Positions 47,106-58,674 of a stretch of DNA of 64,000 bases are shown piece by piece. Source of the stretch: Hoplostethus atlanticus. Taxonomy: Eukaryota > Chordata > Actinopteri > Trachichthyiformes > Trachichthyidae. The translations under genes and the position numbers were made by a program. The stretch spans positions 1,736,001 to 1,800,000 of the forward strand of contig JAXDDX010000049.1 in the NCBI GenBank assembly GCA_034670405.1, read 5' to 3'. Position 1 is the first letter of the stretch. The number at the start of each line of letters is the position of its first letter. The notes beneath the pieces were generated by a model. It ran no database searches and was not told where the DNA came from. It saw nothing but the letters and a program-made list of their open reading frames with translations.

Positions 47106-47312
47106 ATGGCCTGCACAAAAAAGCGCAAAGTCGACCAGGAAAACCGTCAGTTCAAATATGACTGGACTGATCAGTTTTGTTTTATTTTACCGGACCACGC
47201 CAATGCTAAACCGACATGCTTGATATGCATGCAGACCATAGCTGTCTGCAAAGCAGATCATTTAAAGTGGCACTTCAACACTATGCATGCTGCCTCATCC
47301 CATCGCTGTCAC
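47106..47312 (+). pseudogene. hAT transposase N-terminal BED-type finger fragment
   Basis: An ORF starts MACTKKRKVDQENRQFKYDW and continues with FILPDHANAKPTCLICMQTI, then a His-x3-4-His pair (KWHFNTMHA). This is the Lys-rich leader plus BED-like zinc finger of ZBED5/GTF2IRD2/SCAND3-type hAT transposases. The frame ends soon after the finger, and no RNase-H-like catalytic or dimerisation domain follows, so it is a truncated relic. Confidence 0.7.
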
Positions 47313-47560
47313 TTCTCTCACATCCATTTATTTTTGTCCATCTATCAATCTTATTGTGGTATAATAAAAATTACAACAACAATACTAATAATTTGATTTT
47401 TTATAGCACTTTTCATACTTAAAATGCTACAGAGCTTAATTAAAAAGAACAAATAGATGAAATGAGAGAACAGAAATGGTGGAAAATGCAGTACTACTAA
47501 AACACAGCAAGTTGGTAAAATTAAATAGTTTGGTTAATTAAATAATATAAAAATAAATTA

Positions 47561-47562
<2 letters not shown>

Positions 47563-47595
<33 letters not shown>
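47563..47595. repeat. (TG)n microsatellite
   Basis: A TG run of about 16 units in non-coding DNA. Confidence 0.95.
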
Positions 47596-47599
<4 letters not shown>

Positions 47600-48094
47600 A
47601 TGTCCTCCAGTCTGACTCTTTGCTCTTCTTGAGGTGAATGTGATTGTAGAGATGCTACTGATAGCTGTCTATGTGGAAAGCTGTTTGGACATTTTGCAGA
47701 TGGTACACTGTTTAACAGTCAGCATTAATGTTGTTGTTGGTATGCAGACATATGTCAGGCCTTTGTAAAAAAGTTGACACAGTTATCTTTGCCTCAGGAT
47801 ACTCAGTCCTTTCCCGCTGTGTGCCACTTGCTGTAGTGTTGTTGTTAGTCATTGTTTTTTGCTATTAGAGGTGCATTAAATAAAAATGTTTTTGGTTTGA
47901 GTGAGATATAAAAAGGTGTGTGCGTGCCAGGATGTTTATTTTTCAGTGTTGGTGGGTGTGTGAGTGTTTAACCCCGGACGTTTTGGCCCTTGGCTTGGTA
48001 TGCTTAACATAATTTGGCCCTTGGGGGAAACTAATTGCGGAACCCTGCCCTACACTGTCCTACACTGTCCTACACTGTCCTATACCTCCACTAC

Positions 48095-48270
48095 ACATTA
48101 TTATTGACATCAAACCATAGACATTATTGACAACACATTATGAACATTATTATTGACATCAAACCATAGACATTATTGACAACACATTATGAACATTATT
48201 ATTGACATCAAACCATAGACATTATTGACAACACATTATGAACATTATTATTGACATCAAACCATAGACA
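48095..48270 (+). repeat. 49-bp minisatellite, about 3.6 copies
   Basis: A unit beginning ACATTATTATTGACATCAAA recurs at 48095, 48144, 48193 and 48242, exactly 49 bases apart, with virtually no divergence, so the expansion is recent. Just upstream (about 48050-48082) a shorter TACACTGTCC-type unit is repeated four times. Confidence 0.93.
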
Positions 48271-49536
48271 TATTAGTTCCTTATTACAGCACAGGAGTCA
48301 CATCTCATCACATGATGGGTTAAAACATGCTTGTCATGTGGGGACCCAGCAGGAGGTTGGGTTTAGAAGACGATGGCCTTGTCCTCACTAACTGAGACTA
48401 AAGCGTGTTTGACATGTCAACTCCACAGATTGGTTGGATCAGTCATTGTCCCCACCATTGATCAAAATGGATTTGAGGTTTCCAACATAGAAACCAGGCC
48501 CTACATTACTGAAGACCACATACTTATCCATGCACTCGCTTACACAGGAGGAGTCATTCACATGTTATTGGATTTTTTCATTGAAATAATTGTAATTACT
48601 CTATTAGTTGTATGAAAATCTCTATTCACTATTTTGAACACTCATCATTAATGATGTTTTGCAGCACATCTATCATCCCATCCATTTGGTATAGTGGCAA
48701 GAAAAAGTCACCCACCACCACACCCCACCCACTTTGTGCATTTTTTCTCAATTCTATTGAAGTGAAACGTTATTTTTCTTAATTTATCAGAGAGTACATA
48801 GATCACTCCATTATTATTGGACTTAATGTGATCTTGGTGTGAGGATGCTGTCTTGTTGGATTGTCAAATCAAAACAAGTGCTTGATGGATTATGACATCA
48901 TAAGGTTCTGGAACTCGTGTTGAGCATCATAATGCGTGCTAGATGTGGATTTTGTTCATTGGACTACTGCGACTGGACGAAGAACGACACGATTTAGGTA
49001 AGTCAGTGGTTTTCCTCTTTAATGTTTAAGTGTTTGAGGTCCAGTGATGCTGGAACTTCCAACCAGAGGTGGAAAGAGGAGTGAAAGATTTGTTTAGTCA
49101 GGTACCACTTTGATTTGACTTGAGCAGGTTTCTAGACAAGTATATTCTCTCTTCAAACTCCGACTTGAGGAAAGGTCAGAAAAATGATTTGACTCAACTA
49201 AAAGTAGCCGCCTTCTGTAATGTAGAGTGTTCAAACTAACATGACCTTCAAGTAGAGTGTTACATCGTCTCCAGTGTTTCAGCCATTTCTACTCTGCACG
49301 GTAAATATTGGGAAAGTATCTAAGTTAATATGTGTAGCAGTAAAAGTGCAGAATACATTTACCAACTTGATGTTAAACATTGACACCAGATAGGAATACA
49401 CTCAATGTTGAATGACAAGTTAACATTGAGAGGTTAACTGTTGTGTTAATTGGATATTTAAAGGGATTGAAGGAACAATTTTCTCTCTATTCTCTCCATG
49501 TCTCCATTTTCCTTTCAGTTTTCCTCCATAGCAAAC

Positions 49537-52432
49537 ATGGCAAGCTGTCTCCCCTGGCTCTGTCCACCCAGGAAGTCCAGAAACTTTAAGATACTGGAAT
49601 TCCTTGGAGAGGGGGGCTTTGGTACTGTAGCCCAATGTAAGAAACTGGACACCGGGGAGATTCTGGCCATAAAGTTACCAAACTGTAGTGAATCTAACCA
49701 TCAGGCCAAAAAGGAGGTGGGTGATTTTACTGTCATGCAAAAGATTATGTTACATCTGCTCTGTTGGTCAGATTTAGTCTGTGTATCACGTAAACTACCT
49801 GTTGATAACATCACCATGTCAAACTTGTCATGTATCCCTAGTTGTCCATGTTGAAGCATCTCAGATGTCTGGATGCGGATGAGACCAACATCGTGAAGTT
49901 CTTTCAGGACGTCAAGATGAACGGTCGAACCTGTCTGGTGTTTGAGATGTTGGACATCTCTTTATTAGGGTACATGGAGCAGAGGGAGTTCACCCCTCTG
50001 CCACTAAATGTTATAAGGTCCATCATCCAACAGGTACAGACGCCATCAGATAGGAAGTAAATTCAAAGCTTCAGAATGTTCCACTGTAGTTCATGCTCTA
50101 TATTCTATGACCGAATTTGTCCCTGCAGATGGCCACAGCATTCGAGGCTCTGAAGAGCATCGGAGTGATCCACACAGATCTCAAGATGGACAACATCATG
50201 CTGGTGGATCATCTGAGAGAACCCTTGAAGGTGAAGCTGATAGACTTTGGCTTGGCCCTTCTGAGGACTGAAGCCAAGCAAGGCTCTATACTTCAGCCCC
50301 TTGAATACAGGTGAGATCTACTGGAGAGGGTTTGCAGTTTCTCACTTCTACTGTAAATACTTAACAGGGTGTGTGTTTCCTGTCCATACCGGTGAGGACA
50401 AATGTTGAATTCAGGGCTACATAAGTCTCAGCTGTTGTGACATTCTCCTACTGATGCCTCCTTTTTTAATTTCTACCATGTTTCCCCATGTTGTATTATT
50501 ATTCCTCAAAGCGCGACAATGTTTCTGATTTAGTGTGCTGCTGTTCTTCCACACTCAGGTCTCCAGAAATCCTTTTGGGGCTCCCGTTTTCTGAGGCCGT
50601 GGACATGTGGTCGCTGGGCTGCGTGATGTCGGACTTGTTCATCTGTTCATCTTCTACATCACTACTCTTCCCTGGGAAACATGAACATGACGTGGTCAGT
50701 ACCTTACTATAACTGAACTCTGCTCCCTTTCTACATGAACCCTTAATTATTGATAGCAGTAGCTACTCTAAGACCAGCAGATGATGATCGCAGCAGACAA
50801 GTAATAAAACCATAATGGAGTCCTGATAGTCTAGACTGATGTGATCCTGTGTTTTGCCTCCAGATGCGATTCATCATCGACCTCCTGGGTCAGCCAGCGG
50901 ACCACCTCCTGAATGCTGGGAGAAGAACAAAGGAGTTATTCGTCTTCTTCATCTTCAGGAGGGCTGGAGGCTGGAGGTTCATGGTACCACAACACCGCTT
51001 TATTGACCAAATATAATTTTCTCTTGAACATTTTCTGGAGAATATTTATTGTCAGTATCAATCAGTAATTAATCTAAAGTGATAAGACATTTCAAATACA
51101 CGTTACCTTCTTTTAGACACCAGAGGAGTATGATGGTAAACCAAACGACTTGTCCACAGACTACAGGGAGTACTCATTCAGATCTCTGGATGAGCTGACA
51201 GAGGTAGGTAGTCCAGTAGGTGGTAGCTGCTGAAGAATGGAATTGGTTGAATTCATGACTTCCATCAACCTTTTTGTGAGTCAGGAAGATGATTCCACTG
51301 ATTTCCTGTTGGACTTTTCTCATCATTTGGTAATTTAGTTCAACCTGAAGGAAGAGGACAGGGCTGAGGTCGCTGATAGGAGGCAGTTTGTTGACCTCCT
51401 GAAACGAATGCTCCAGATGGATGCCAGCGAGAGGATCACACCAAGTGAAATCCTCTCACATCCATTCATCGCAATGAGCGACCTCGCCAGCAGCTCCCAC
51501 CATAGCTCTCAGTAAGTGTGTGTGTTTGGATGTGTGGCGTGAGTCCTTATATTGCTGCTTTGCACATCGGTTATCAGACAAGGGTAGGCGCTGTAGGTGA
51601 ATGATTCATCAATTGATCAACTGATTGATTGATTGGCATGCTTGTCCAGTGGGAAGTCTTGCTTCCTGGCTATGATCATAACTGTGAGTTTGTCCTTTTG
51701 GAAGGTACCTGAATGTACCTGTACAACAAATTTGAGCTAGCAGTATATGTTAACTGCATGTGTCCTCATTCACCAGCGCTAGGGGAACTTTCATCTTGGT
51801 TCAGCCAATGCCAGACATGGCCTCCAACGAGAGAGTGTCTAGCCCCCAGGCTGTTCTGGACCCCAGCTCCCAGTCCATCTATGAACTGGCACAGCCGGCT
51901 GTGACACCTGAGGAGACTCCATTGCTGGACACCTCAGAGGTAGGAATCACTGCTTGCTCAGTGTCAATTATATATTAGCAATAATGTACAGTTGAAAATT
52001 CACTCAACCAGGAATGAATGTGATTATTGTTAATAGTACTAATCGTCTCCTCACAGGTTGGAGCTCCAGCAGCAAGCCCCACTGTGGACTCTGCTGTTGT
52101 GGCCACCCCTTCAGTTCCCCTGAGCAGCTCTGTTGCTGACCCCGCCATTGCTGTGAACCAGGCTGTCATAGAAAACAACAACCTGGTTGACACAAACCCT
52201 GCTCACACCACATCTGGTAAGACATTCACCTCCACTCGTGTCTGAATTGTCAAGTCCTTCCACAATGTAGTTGATTCCATCAAGGTCACTTGAGGCATTG
52301 ACTGTCCTCTTTCGATTTTTAGAGGTCAGCAAGCCGAAGAAGAAGAAGAAGAAGGGAGTCAGACGCTTCTTCTCCTGGTTGAGGAGGGCATTTTGCTGCT
52401 GCGGTTCAGCCACGGTCTCACCTGGGGAGTGA
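49537..52432 (+). CDS. HIPK-like serine/threonine protein kinase
   Basis: Ten exons: 49537-49716, 49842-50033, 50129-50310, 50559-50694, 50864-50983, 51117-51203, 51339-51511, 51777-51939, 52057-52216 and 52323-52432, in phase, 500 residues. The kinase domain (about 17-340) resembles homeodomain-interacting protein kinases: LGEGGFGTV loop, AIKLP lysine, CLVFEMLD, HTDLKMDNIMLVD catalytic loop, DFGLA, EYRSPEILLGLPFSEAVDMW and RRQFVDLLKRML. All catalytic residues (K, E, D, N, DFG) are present. The usual HIPK activation-loop Tyr is absent. The tail is Ser/Pro/Ala-rich and ends with six lysines, RRFFSWLRRAF and CCC, suggesting nuclear or membrane targeting. It is much shorter than HIPK1-3 (about 1200 residues). 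The ATG at 49537 follows an acceptor at 49519; a 5'UTR exon probably ends at 48997. It may belong to the fish-expanded HIPK-like group (inference). Confidence 0.88.
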
Positions 52433-52540
52433 GACCTGTGGCCTCACCTGGGGAGTTAGACCTGTGGTCTCTATGTAGGTTTTTTTTTCTAGCAAAACAC
52501 CTGAGAACTACGCTCAGAAAATATTCACCTCTTCATTCAC

Positions 52541-53003
52541 TCACCTACAACAAATCTGAGGTATCAGTATATGTTAACTGCATGTGTCCTCATTCACCAG
52601 TGCTAGGGGAACTTCCACTGAAGCACAGCCAGGTGCCATCTTGGTTCACCCTAACTCAGACATGGCCCCCAATCTGAGTGATGGGGAACCTGAACAGGAC
52701 AGGAACTGCCCCCAAATTAGGTAAGATTATTTCCTCCGGAGCTCCACTCTCCCCTCAGATGAGGGTGGAAGAGGAGGGAAATGGTCCAGTTAGGCCATAA
52801 TGTGAGCAGATCAAGGACCATGTGCATCCATATGGGAAATTTGCAAGATTTGATGACAAAAGGCATTAGTATGCTAGAAGTGCAGTTTTTGATCACCAAT
52901 ATCAGGACAGACTTGTTCACTTTGAGCACATATTGGTCTCTGCCAAATGGCATAAAAAACAATGGAGATACAAATACTGCTCTTAGAAACTTGAACTTAA
53001 AAT

Positions 53004-53042
<39 letters not shown>

Positions 53043-53570
53043 AGCCCCCAGGCGGTTCTGGACTCCCTGAGATAAAAACACCTGGCTGTGATAACTGAGG
53101 GGACTCCATCACTGGACACCACAGAGGTAGGAATCTCTGAATGAAAAATGAAAAATTGACTCAACCAGGAATGAATGTGATTCTTGTTAATAGTACTAAT
53201 GGTCGCCTCACAGGTTGGAGCTCCAACAGCAAGCCCCACTGTGGACTCTGCCACTGTGGCCACCCCTTCGGTTCCCCTGAGCAGCCCTGCAGGTCCTCCC
53301 TTGAACAATGACCTGGTCCACTCCACATCTGGTAGGACATTCACCTCCACTTGTGTCTGAATTGTCAAGTCCATCCACACTGTAGTTGATTCCAACAAGG
53401 TCGCTTGACTGTCCTCTTTTGATTTTTAGAGGTCAGCAAGCCCTAGAAGAAGCAGAAGAAGGTGGATGAGGACATTCTGCTGCTGTGCGACCAAAGTCGA
53501 AGATGTGGAGTGAAGTTCCCTATGGAGGTTTTCTCGCCAAACACCTGAGAACGACTCTCAGAAAATATTC
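52541..53570 (+). pseudogene. Decayed tandem copy of the kinase gene's last three exons
   Basis: From 52541 the sequence repeats the region before kinase exon 8 (TATGTTAACTGCATGTGTCC in both) and then exon 8 itself, interrupted by about 330 bases with a GT tract. At 53215-53330 it repeats exon 9 (GTTGGAGCTCCA...). At about 53431 it repeats exon 10 (GAGGTCAGCAAGCC), where an in-frame TAG replaces the lysine run. The shared 3' flank AAACACCTGAGAAC is also duplicated (52496 and 53539). Splice sites are partly kept. It may supply alternative 3' exons or be inert. Confidence 0.85.
53003..53041. repeat. (TG)n microsatellite
   Basis: A TG run of about 19 units inside the interrupted exon 8 copy of the kinase duplication. 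Confidence 0.95.
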
Positions 53571-53952
53571 ACTCACCCGTGATTGAAGACAGAAAACATT
53601 TACAGATGTAAAAGTGAACATCTGAATGAATGTGGTAGCAGCCGCACTTGAAACTTGCACTTGGCAGAACAAATTGAATCTGCCACTGCAACTTCTCAGA
53701 TGGCGTCTTGGGCATCACAAATCTGCACGTAAAATTGTTGCAGAGAATTTGATGCCAAAGTGATTTGTAGATCCGCGACTTCAAGACGCAAATTCTATTC
53801 TCAAGAATAAGGATACATCTGAGCAAATATATTTCAAGTGTGCAGCTGCTTCTCTGACTTCAGATTAACGGGTGGGTGAATATTTTCCGAGTGTAAAAGC
53901 CATCATCAAGTTCTCAGGTGTTTGGCTAGCAGAAACCTTCATAGGTTTCCCT

Positions 53953-54235
53953 GTGGGCGACACGGTGGCCCAGTGGTTAGCACTGTGGCCTCACAGCAAG
54001 AAGGACACGGTTCCTCTCTGTGTGGAGTCTGCATGTTCTCCCCGTGTTGGCGTGGGTTTCCTCCGGGTCCTCCGGTTTCCTCCCACAGTCCAAAGACATG
54101 CAGGTCAGGTGGATTGGAGACTCTAAATTGCCCTGAAAGTGATTGACAGTCAATCTGTGTTGGCCTTGTGATGGATTGGCGACCTGTCCAGGGTCTTTCT
54201 CTGTCTTTCACTAAATTACTGAATGAGCACAAATA
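53953..54235 (+). mobile_element. DANA-like tRNA-derived SINE
   Basis: Begins GGGCGACACGGTGGCCCAGT, a Pol III box A region, with GGTTAGCACTGTGGCCTCAC, then the conserved body CTGCATGTTCTCCCCGTGTT, GGTTTCCTCCCACAGTCC, AAAGACATGC and GGAGACTCTAAATTGCCC. This order is that of DANA and related fish SINEs. Box B (around 54005) is degraded. Confidence 0.85.
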
Positions 54236-54930
54236 AAGCCAGTCGCTCAAAAACAAATTCACTGTTGTCAGTTGTGTGTTTTAGCAGTAGTATATATTCA
54301 CTTTTATTTTAGCTTTTATTCAGATGTAGTTAGTAGAAGTGGACTGTTTCTTTCCAACAGCACAGATATAGAGACAGACTCTCTCGCCATCAAACTATGG
54401 AAGCATATAGTTAACTTAATCCAAATGTTAATGCACCTGCAAAAGGGGACGCTGTTTCTCACTTTTCACATTTGAATTAACACTTGAAGTTTGTTCACCA
54501 CAAAGCGGGACATGCAGGTCAAATGTTTTTTTCATTCACATTTTAATATTGTCAGTGAATGTGCAAACATGAAAATGAAAACGCTATTGTGGGATTTCAT
54601 TTTCATTTTCCAATTTGCACAAGGGGAACACAAATGTCTTAGTGTATCTGTCAGCAAAAATATTAAAAATAACCGGTATACGGTAAAATGTGTGTGTTGA
54701 TCCGGTATTTTACACCGGCTTCAAACGTCAGAACTAAAGACTGCAACTGTCCATTTTCTAAAGCAGCCTTCAGCATCCCAGAGTAGTAACAGTAAAACGT
54801 ACTCTATACTCTCTCACCTACCTGACCTCGAGACCAAATCAAGGTTATGTAGCTTAAGAAACATCCCATGTAATGTCAAAGACATTATGCAGCAATAAAA
54901 ACAATAACAAGATGAAACACACAAGAAAGA

Positions 54931-55005
54931 GGGTGTATAGCTCAGTGGTAGAGCATTTGACTGCAAGAGGTCAAGAGGTCCCCGGTTCAACTCCTGGTGC
55001 CCCCT
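54931..55005 (+). pseudogene. tRNA-Cys(GCA)-like pseudogene or SINE head
   Basis: The D arm TAGCTCAGTGGTAGAGCA and the anticodon region TTTGACTGCA are those of vertebrate tRNA-Cys(GCA). The T arm CCCGGTTCAACTCCTGG and the GCCCCCT end are also recognisable. A 3-base insertion enlarges the anticodon loop to 10, one T-stem pair is broken, and the acceptor stem has mismatches, so it is unlikely to be functional. A deleted relative lies at about 55165-55250. Confidence 0.65.
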
Positions 55006-55164
55006 GGGAATCATCACAACGACCAGCCATCTCACGATGAACCTGACAGAGACCTTTAATTTGAAAAAGAAGATGCTCAATGTTTCAAAACTGCCTTGGA
55101 AGTGAACACCGATGTTTGTGTGCTTGTTCTGCATTTTCCTTTCATGCATTTACCCAGAATGCAT

Positions 55165-55250
55165 CCAGAAAGAGGGGGTATATCATTTGATCCCTGGGAA
55201 TCGTCATGCATAGTTAGCCATCTCATTTTGGGCCTGCCAGTGACAAATCT
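55165..55250 (+). repeat. Deleted second copy of the tRNA-Cys-like unit and its flank
   Basis: AGAAAGAGGG, TATATCATTTGA, CCCTGGGAATCGTCA, AGCCATCTCA and GCCTGCCAGTGAC parallel 54925-55050 with most of the tRNA part missing. The flank is shared beyond the tRNA, so this is a duplicated or dispersed unit, not an isolated tRNA gene. Confidence 0.6.
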
Positions 55251-57980
55251 TCACAACGGATAACTGATACCAATTCTGAAGCAGAGGTTTATTATCCGCT
55301 ATATCAAAGGCCTCTAACAGGACAAGTTAGTAAAAGCGCTCCAAGGAAACATTTTTAGATGATTTATCTATGAGCTGTCCATGCTTTTTCCTGTTTCTTT
55401 CTCCATAACCACACTGCCATCTGTTGGAATAAGTTTAAACTTACTTGTTAAGACCTTCTGCCCATCCTAGAGGTTTTTAATCACAAGGGGGTTATTCTTT
55501 TTTTTATCACAACCATATTTAACGTTAAGTATTAGGGGTATGCAACCACATAGACATTTGGAGTTTGTTAGTAACTCAACCAGTTACTCTCTCATCAAGT
55601 GTGAGCAGGCAATGTAAAATACAGAATGCTGCCTTCATGTGCTCCTTGTAAGCTCTGACTTCAGAGTTGTGAAGTTGTTACTACAACTTGTAACACATAG
55701 GAGTGCTTTGGGTCGGAAATAACAACAAATGAAGCCCTGTAACAACAGTATGTTGATTTGGTGGCTGCAGTTTTATTTTCGAAATCAATCACTACTGAGA
55801 TACTTTATGTTGCAGGGACAGATTTAAGAAGAGAAAATGTGCACAAAGCATGCAGTTTGTTATTACCTTATAAATAAACCTTTGGATAATTCTAACTATT
55901 AAATATTATTGTGCTTTGTACATATACATATTTGTATTTTTATTTTGTTTTGTTTATTTTTATTTGATACATTACTTATTTAAAAATTATACTGATTACT
56001 AATCAGTAATTAAGATCACGACCCAGCCATCCTTAACATAATATATGTGGATGCAGCAGTGCTAAATCGATCCGGAATAGTGTAGAACGGGAGCAGAGAG
56101 TCCAGCTATAGTAAGGTACTGACCGGGGCCGGTTCTAGGCATGGGCACGGGGGGGCAATGCCCCACCAAAAGCTCCGCCTGCCCCACCAACGCCAAGCGT
56201 CCCCGCTTCATCCCAAACTGTAAAAATTACAGAAAAAGTACAGTTCATACACAAGGCAGTTCAAAGTGCTTTACATGAGGCATTAAGACATTTAAAACAA
56301 GGACATCTATAAAGACATTTATGTGTTTTATTTTTTGGACCATCATTGTTAGTGGGGACAGAAGTTAATTTCAAGGTAGGTGAGGCACCATAATCATATT
56401 TTTAAAATGACAAAAAACATGTTAAGTCTATCATACAGCATAAATCGGGAATGTAAACCACACAAGAAGCGACGCTTCTCAGTGTGATCGCCTCCAGGCC
56501 CAATTTCTCAATCCTTGATAACTGCAATACAACCTAAACAGCTTGATTTAGTAACTGCATTATATATATACAGTATATATAAAAAAAACCACACTTGAAC
56601 CACCTCTAAAACGGTTACAGACACACACAGTGCCCAAAATTATAAAGCCTTCGCCACAACGGGCAATCTTCAACTTAAAAAAATAAGATTACAAATATAT
56701 CTAAAGGCTTTTGTACTCACCGTCTGTGTAAATTAGATGGCTAAAGTGAAAGCTCGTGTTAGCTTGTGATCTGGATGAGGAAAAGGCAGAAAGCTCAAAC
56801 TTTGAAACTCTAATGCAGTCAGAATTATGCTACTCAGCATAAAGTATTAACTAGACCTACATTTATCTTTATACGGACAATAGCTATAGCAATAGCTAGC
56901 TATAGCCTATGTCACAGGCCATAGATCTTCATAAAATGCATTGCCTTATAAAACTTGTGAAAATGTTTTGTAAATGCATTCAATGTATGTGTATATTCTG
57001 CACTTAATAATTTGTAAATGTGGCCTAATTATGTCTCTGTGCATCTACAAATTTGATGTTGTTTTACAATATATCCTCTAGGAGGAGCACTGTACTATGC
57101 AAAGAGACCTGCTAGTGCGCTCAAAACGCACTAGCAGAAAAAGTGGTGTGGTGCAGAGGAAGCAAACACGATATTTATTGACTTTCATGCCAGCTCTAGG
57201 AGCTCACAGTGGGCAAAAAAAAACCAAGAGACGCAATTTGCACAAGGTTTTTCTGGCCTGGAATGACGAAAGACATTGATAAATGGGTGAGTAAAGATGT
57301 AATTTTTTTTCTACAATACTACTATTGCCAGTGTACTTTAAAACAAAACAACAAATCTTGGTTTTTAGAATTTTTAGTTGGGTCCCAAGGCCCAGGCCTA
57401 TACATGGGCTTTTAGCTGGGGGCACTTGTGTGAGAGCACATTGCTTTCATTTGGAGGCATTTAGACAATATGCAATTGCACATCCAGGTCAAGAGGTGGT
57501 ATCAAACACATAGGATTGTGCCAAAACTAAATTTACCATGCTCTGTTATTGGTGAGCTTTAGTTCACTATCCTGCATCTTTGTAATTAGCCTAGATATGT
57601 ACATTCAATTAAAATTGTATTTCTAGAATTTTTCATGGCTGATTTAACTACTTTATGTCATGTTCCATACTCAACACAGGTATCCGAATGTTCAACGTGC
57701 CAAAAGGTTCAGCACCTTATAAAACAGGAGGTGGCGCCGCCCCACCACTCCCCACATCCTAGACTTCATTGAATTTTTTTTTTTTAAATGAGCGAGATAA
57801 ATATTATAGAGTTAGTGAGTAAAATGTATAATCCGCAATAAAATGTAGACTAAAGTTACTGCTAGGTCACGTATTTCCAGCCTGGGGCGCAACAATCTTT
57901 GCCCATTGACTCTCGTTATAAATTGTACATGCGCAGTTCGCTCCTCTTCAATACAAGAGATAGGAGCTTGGTGCGGCGCA
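55251..57980. other. Repeat-derived intergenic DNA
   Basis: No gene is supported. At 56120-56200 a C/G-rich stretch (GGGGCCGGTTCTAGGCATGG, then GGGGGGGCAATGCCCC) resembles a terminal region of teleost DNA transposons. A TA-rich tract lies near 56560. A perfect hairpin sits at 57109-57137. Short frames at 57097-57513 match nothing I recognise. Confidence 0.4.
57109..57137. repeat. Perfect 11-bp hairpin
   Basis: CTGCTAGTGCG (57109-57119) and CGCACTAGCAG (57127-57137) are exact reverse complements around a 7-base A-rich loop. Confidence 0.9.
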
Positions 57981-57984
57981 GGAA

Positions 57985-58200
57985 AGCTGCGACAGGTCTC
58001 AGACCCAGCATGGATTCAGACAGGTTTGAATGATTTAAACCACATATCAGAAAAAACAAAAGCAAATGTTTGGGAAAGTAAACATAGCTGCTCAGCTTGA
58101 TGAAGGCTACAGGACAGGGATCCGTGAGCATAATGAAGAGGTTGACAAAAACAGGCACATCCTGTCTAAAATAATAAACTGTCAAGTTCTGTGGTGCCAT
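57985..58200 (+). pseudogene. hAT transposase fragment (TTF/DUF4371 type), frameshifted
   Basis: The plus strand reads TGLNDLNHISEKTKANVWE and, after a frameshift near 58077, KVNIAAQLDEGYRTGIREHN and EEVDKNRHILSKIINC. These are the TTF-finger end and DUF4371 start of ZMYM1/ZBED-like hAT transposases abundant in fish. The following GAFELALRG-type block is lost, and no further domain is recognisable, so the copy is dead. Confidence 0.75.
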
Positions 58201-58674
58201 AGTCATTGAGAAATCTGCATCTCTCAAGGAGAGAAGGGCAAAATTTATGTACAAAAAGTTGAAGCCACAAGGTGGCAATGTCATATGGCTTTGAGCCAGT
58301 TCACTCAGCTTTTTGATGGCACTGGGTATTTCAAATGTAATACCATATTCATTTATTTTTTTCTTAAATGTTATTTTCTATTAGGTCTTACTGTGTTCAT
58401 AATTTTCTGCCATTGTCTCAGGGTTTTGTGTTGTCAGATTTCTGTTGCACTTATCGAGGCACTTTTCGCTTACTTTAGTCTTTCACCATTACATATTGTA
58501 GTATAAAAGATAATTATTATAAAGAATTTGCACTAATTGAAGTACCTTAACTTACCTTAACTAAGAACGTTTCATTAAAACAAATGTTCATTCAGCTCAG
58601 CAAATACAAATAAAGGCCTTTTCATTTATTTAAATACACTGATGATACCTTAGTACATGTTTGCTTGATTTTTG

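Larger units (their letters stand above)
44220..49519. other. Transposon-rich interval between agxt2 and the kinase gene
   Basis: No intact gene is supported. It contains a LINE reverse-transcriptase scrap, integrase-like fragments, a possible TTAA-type transposon end, a hAT BED-finger fragment, a GT microsatellite and a 49-base minisatellite, listed separately. The 117-codon frame at 44555-44908 has no recognisable motif. A likely 5'UTR exon of the kinase gene ends at 48997. Confidence 0.5.

Noticed and set aside
48095..48270. Regular direct repeats resembling a CRISPR array
   Set aside because: The whole 49-base unit is repeated without variable spacers, and the genome is vertebrate.
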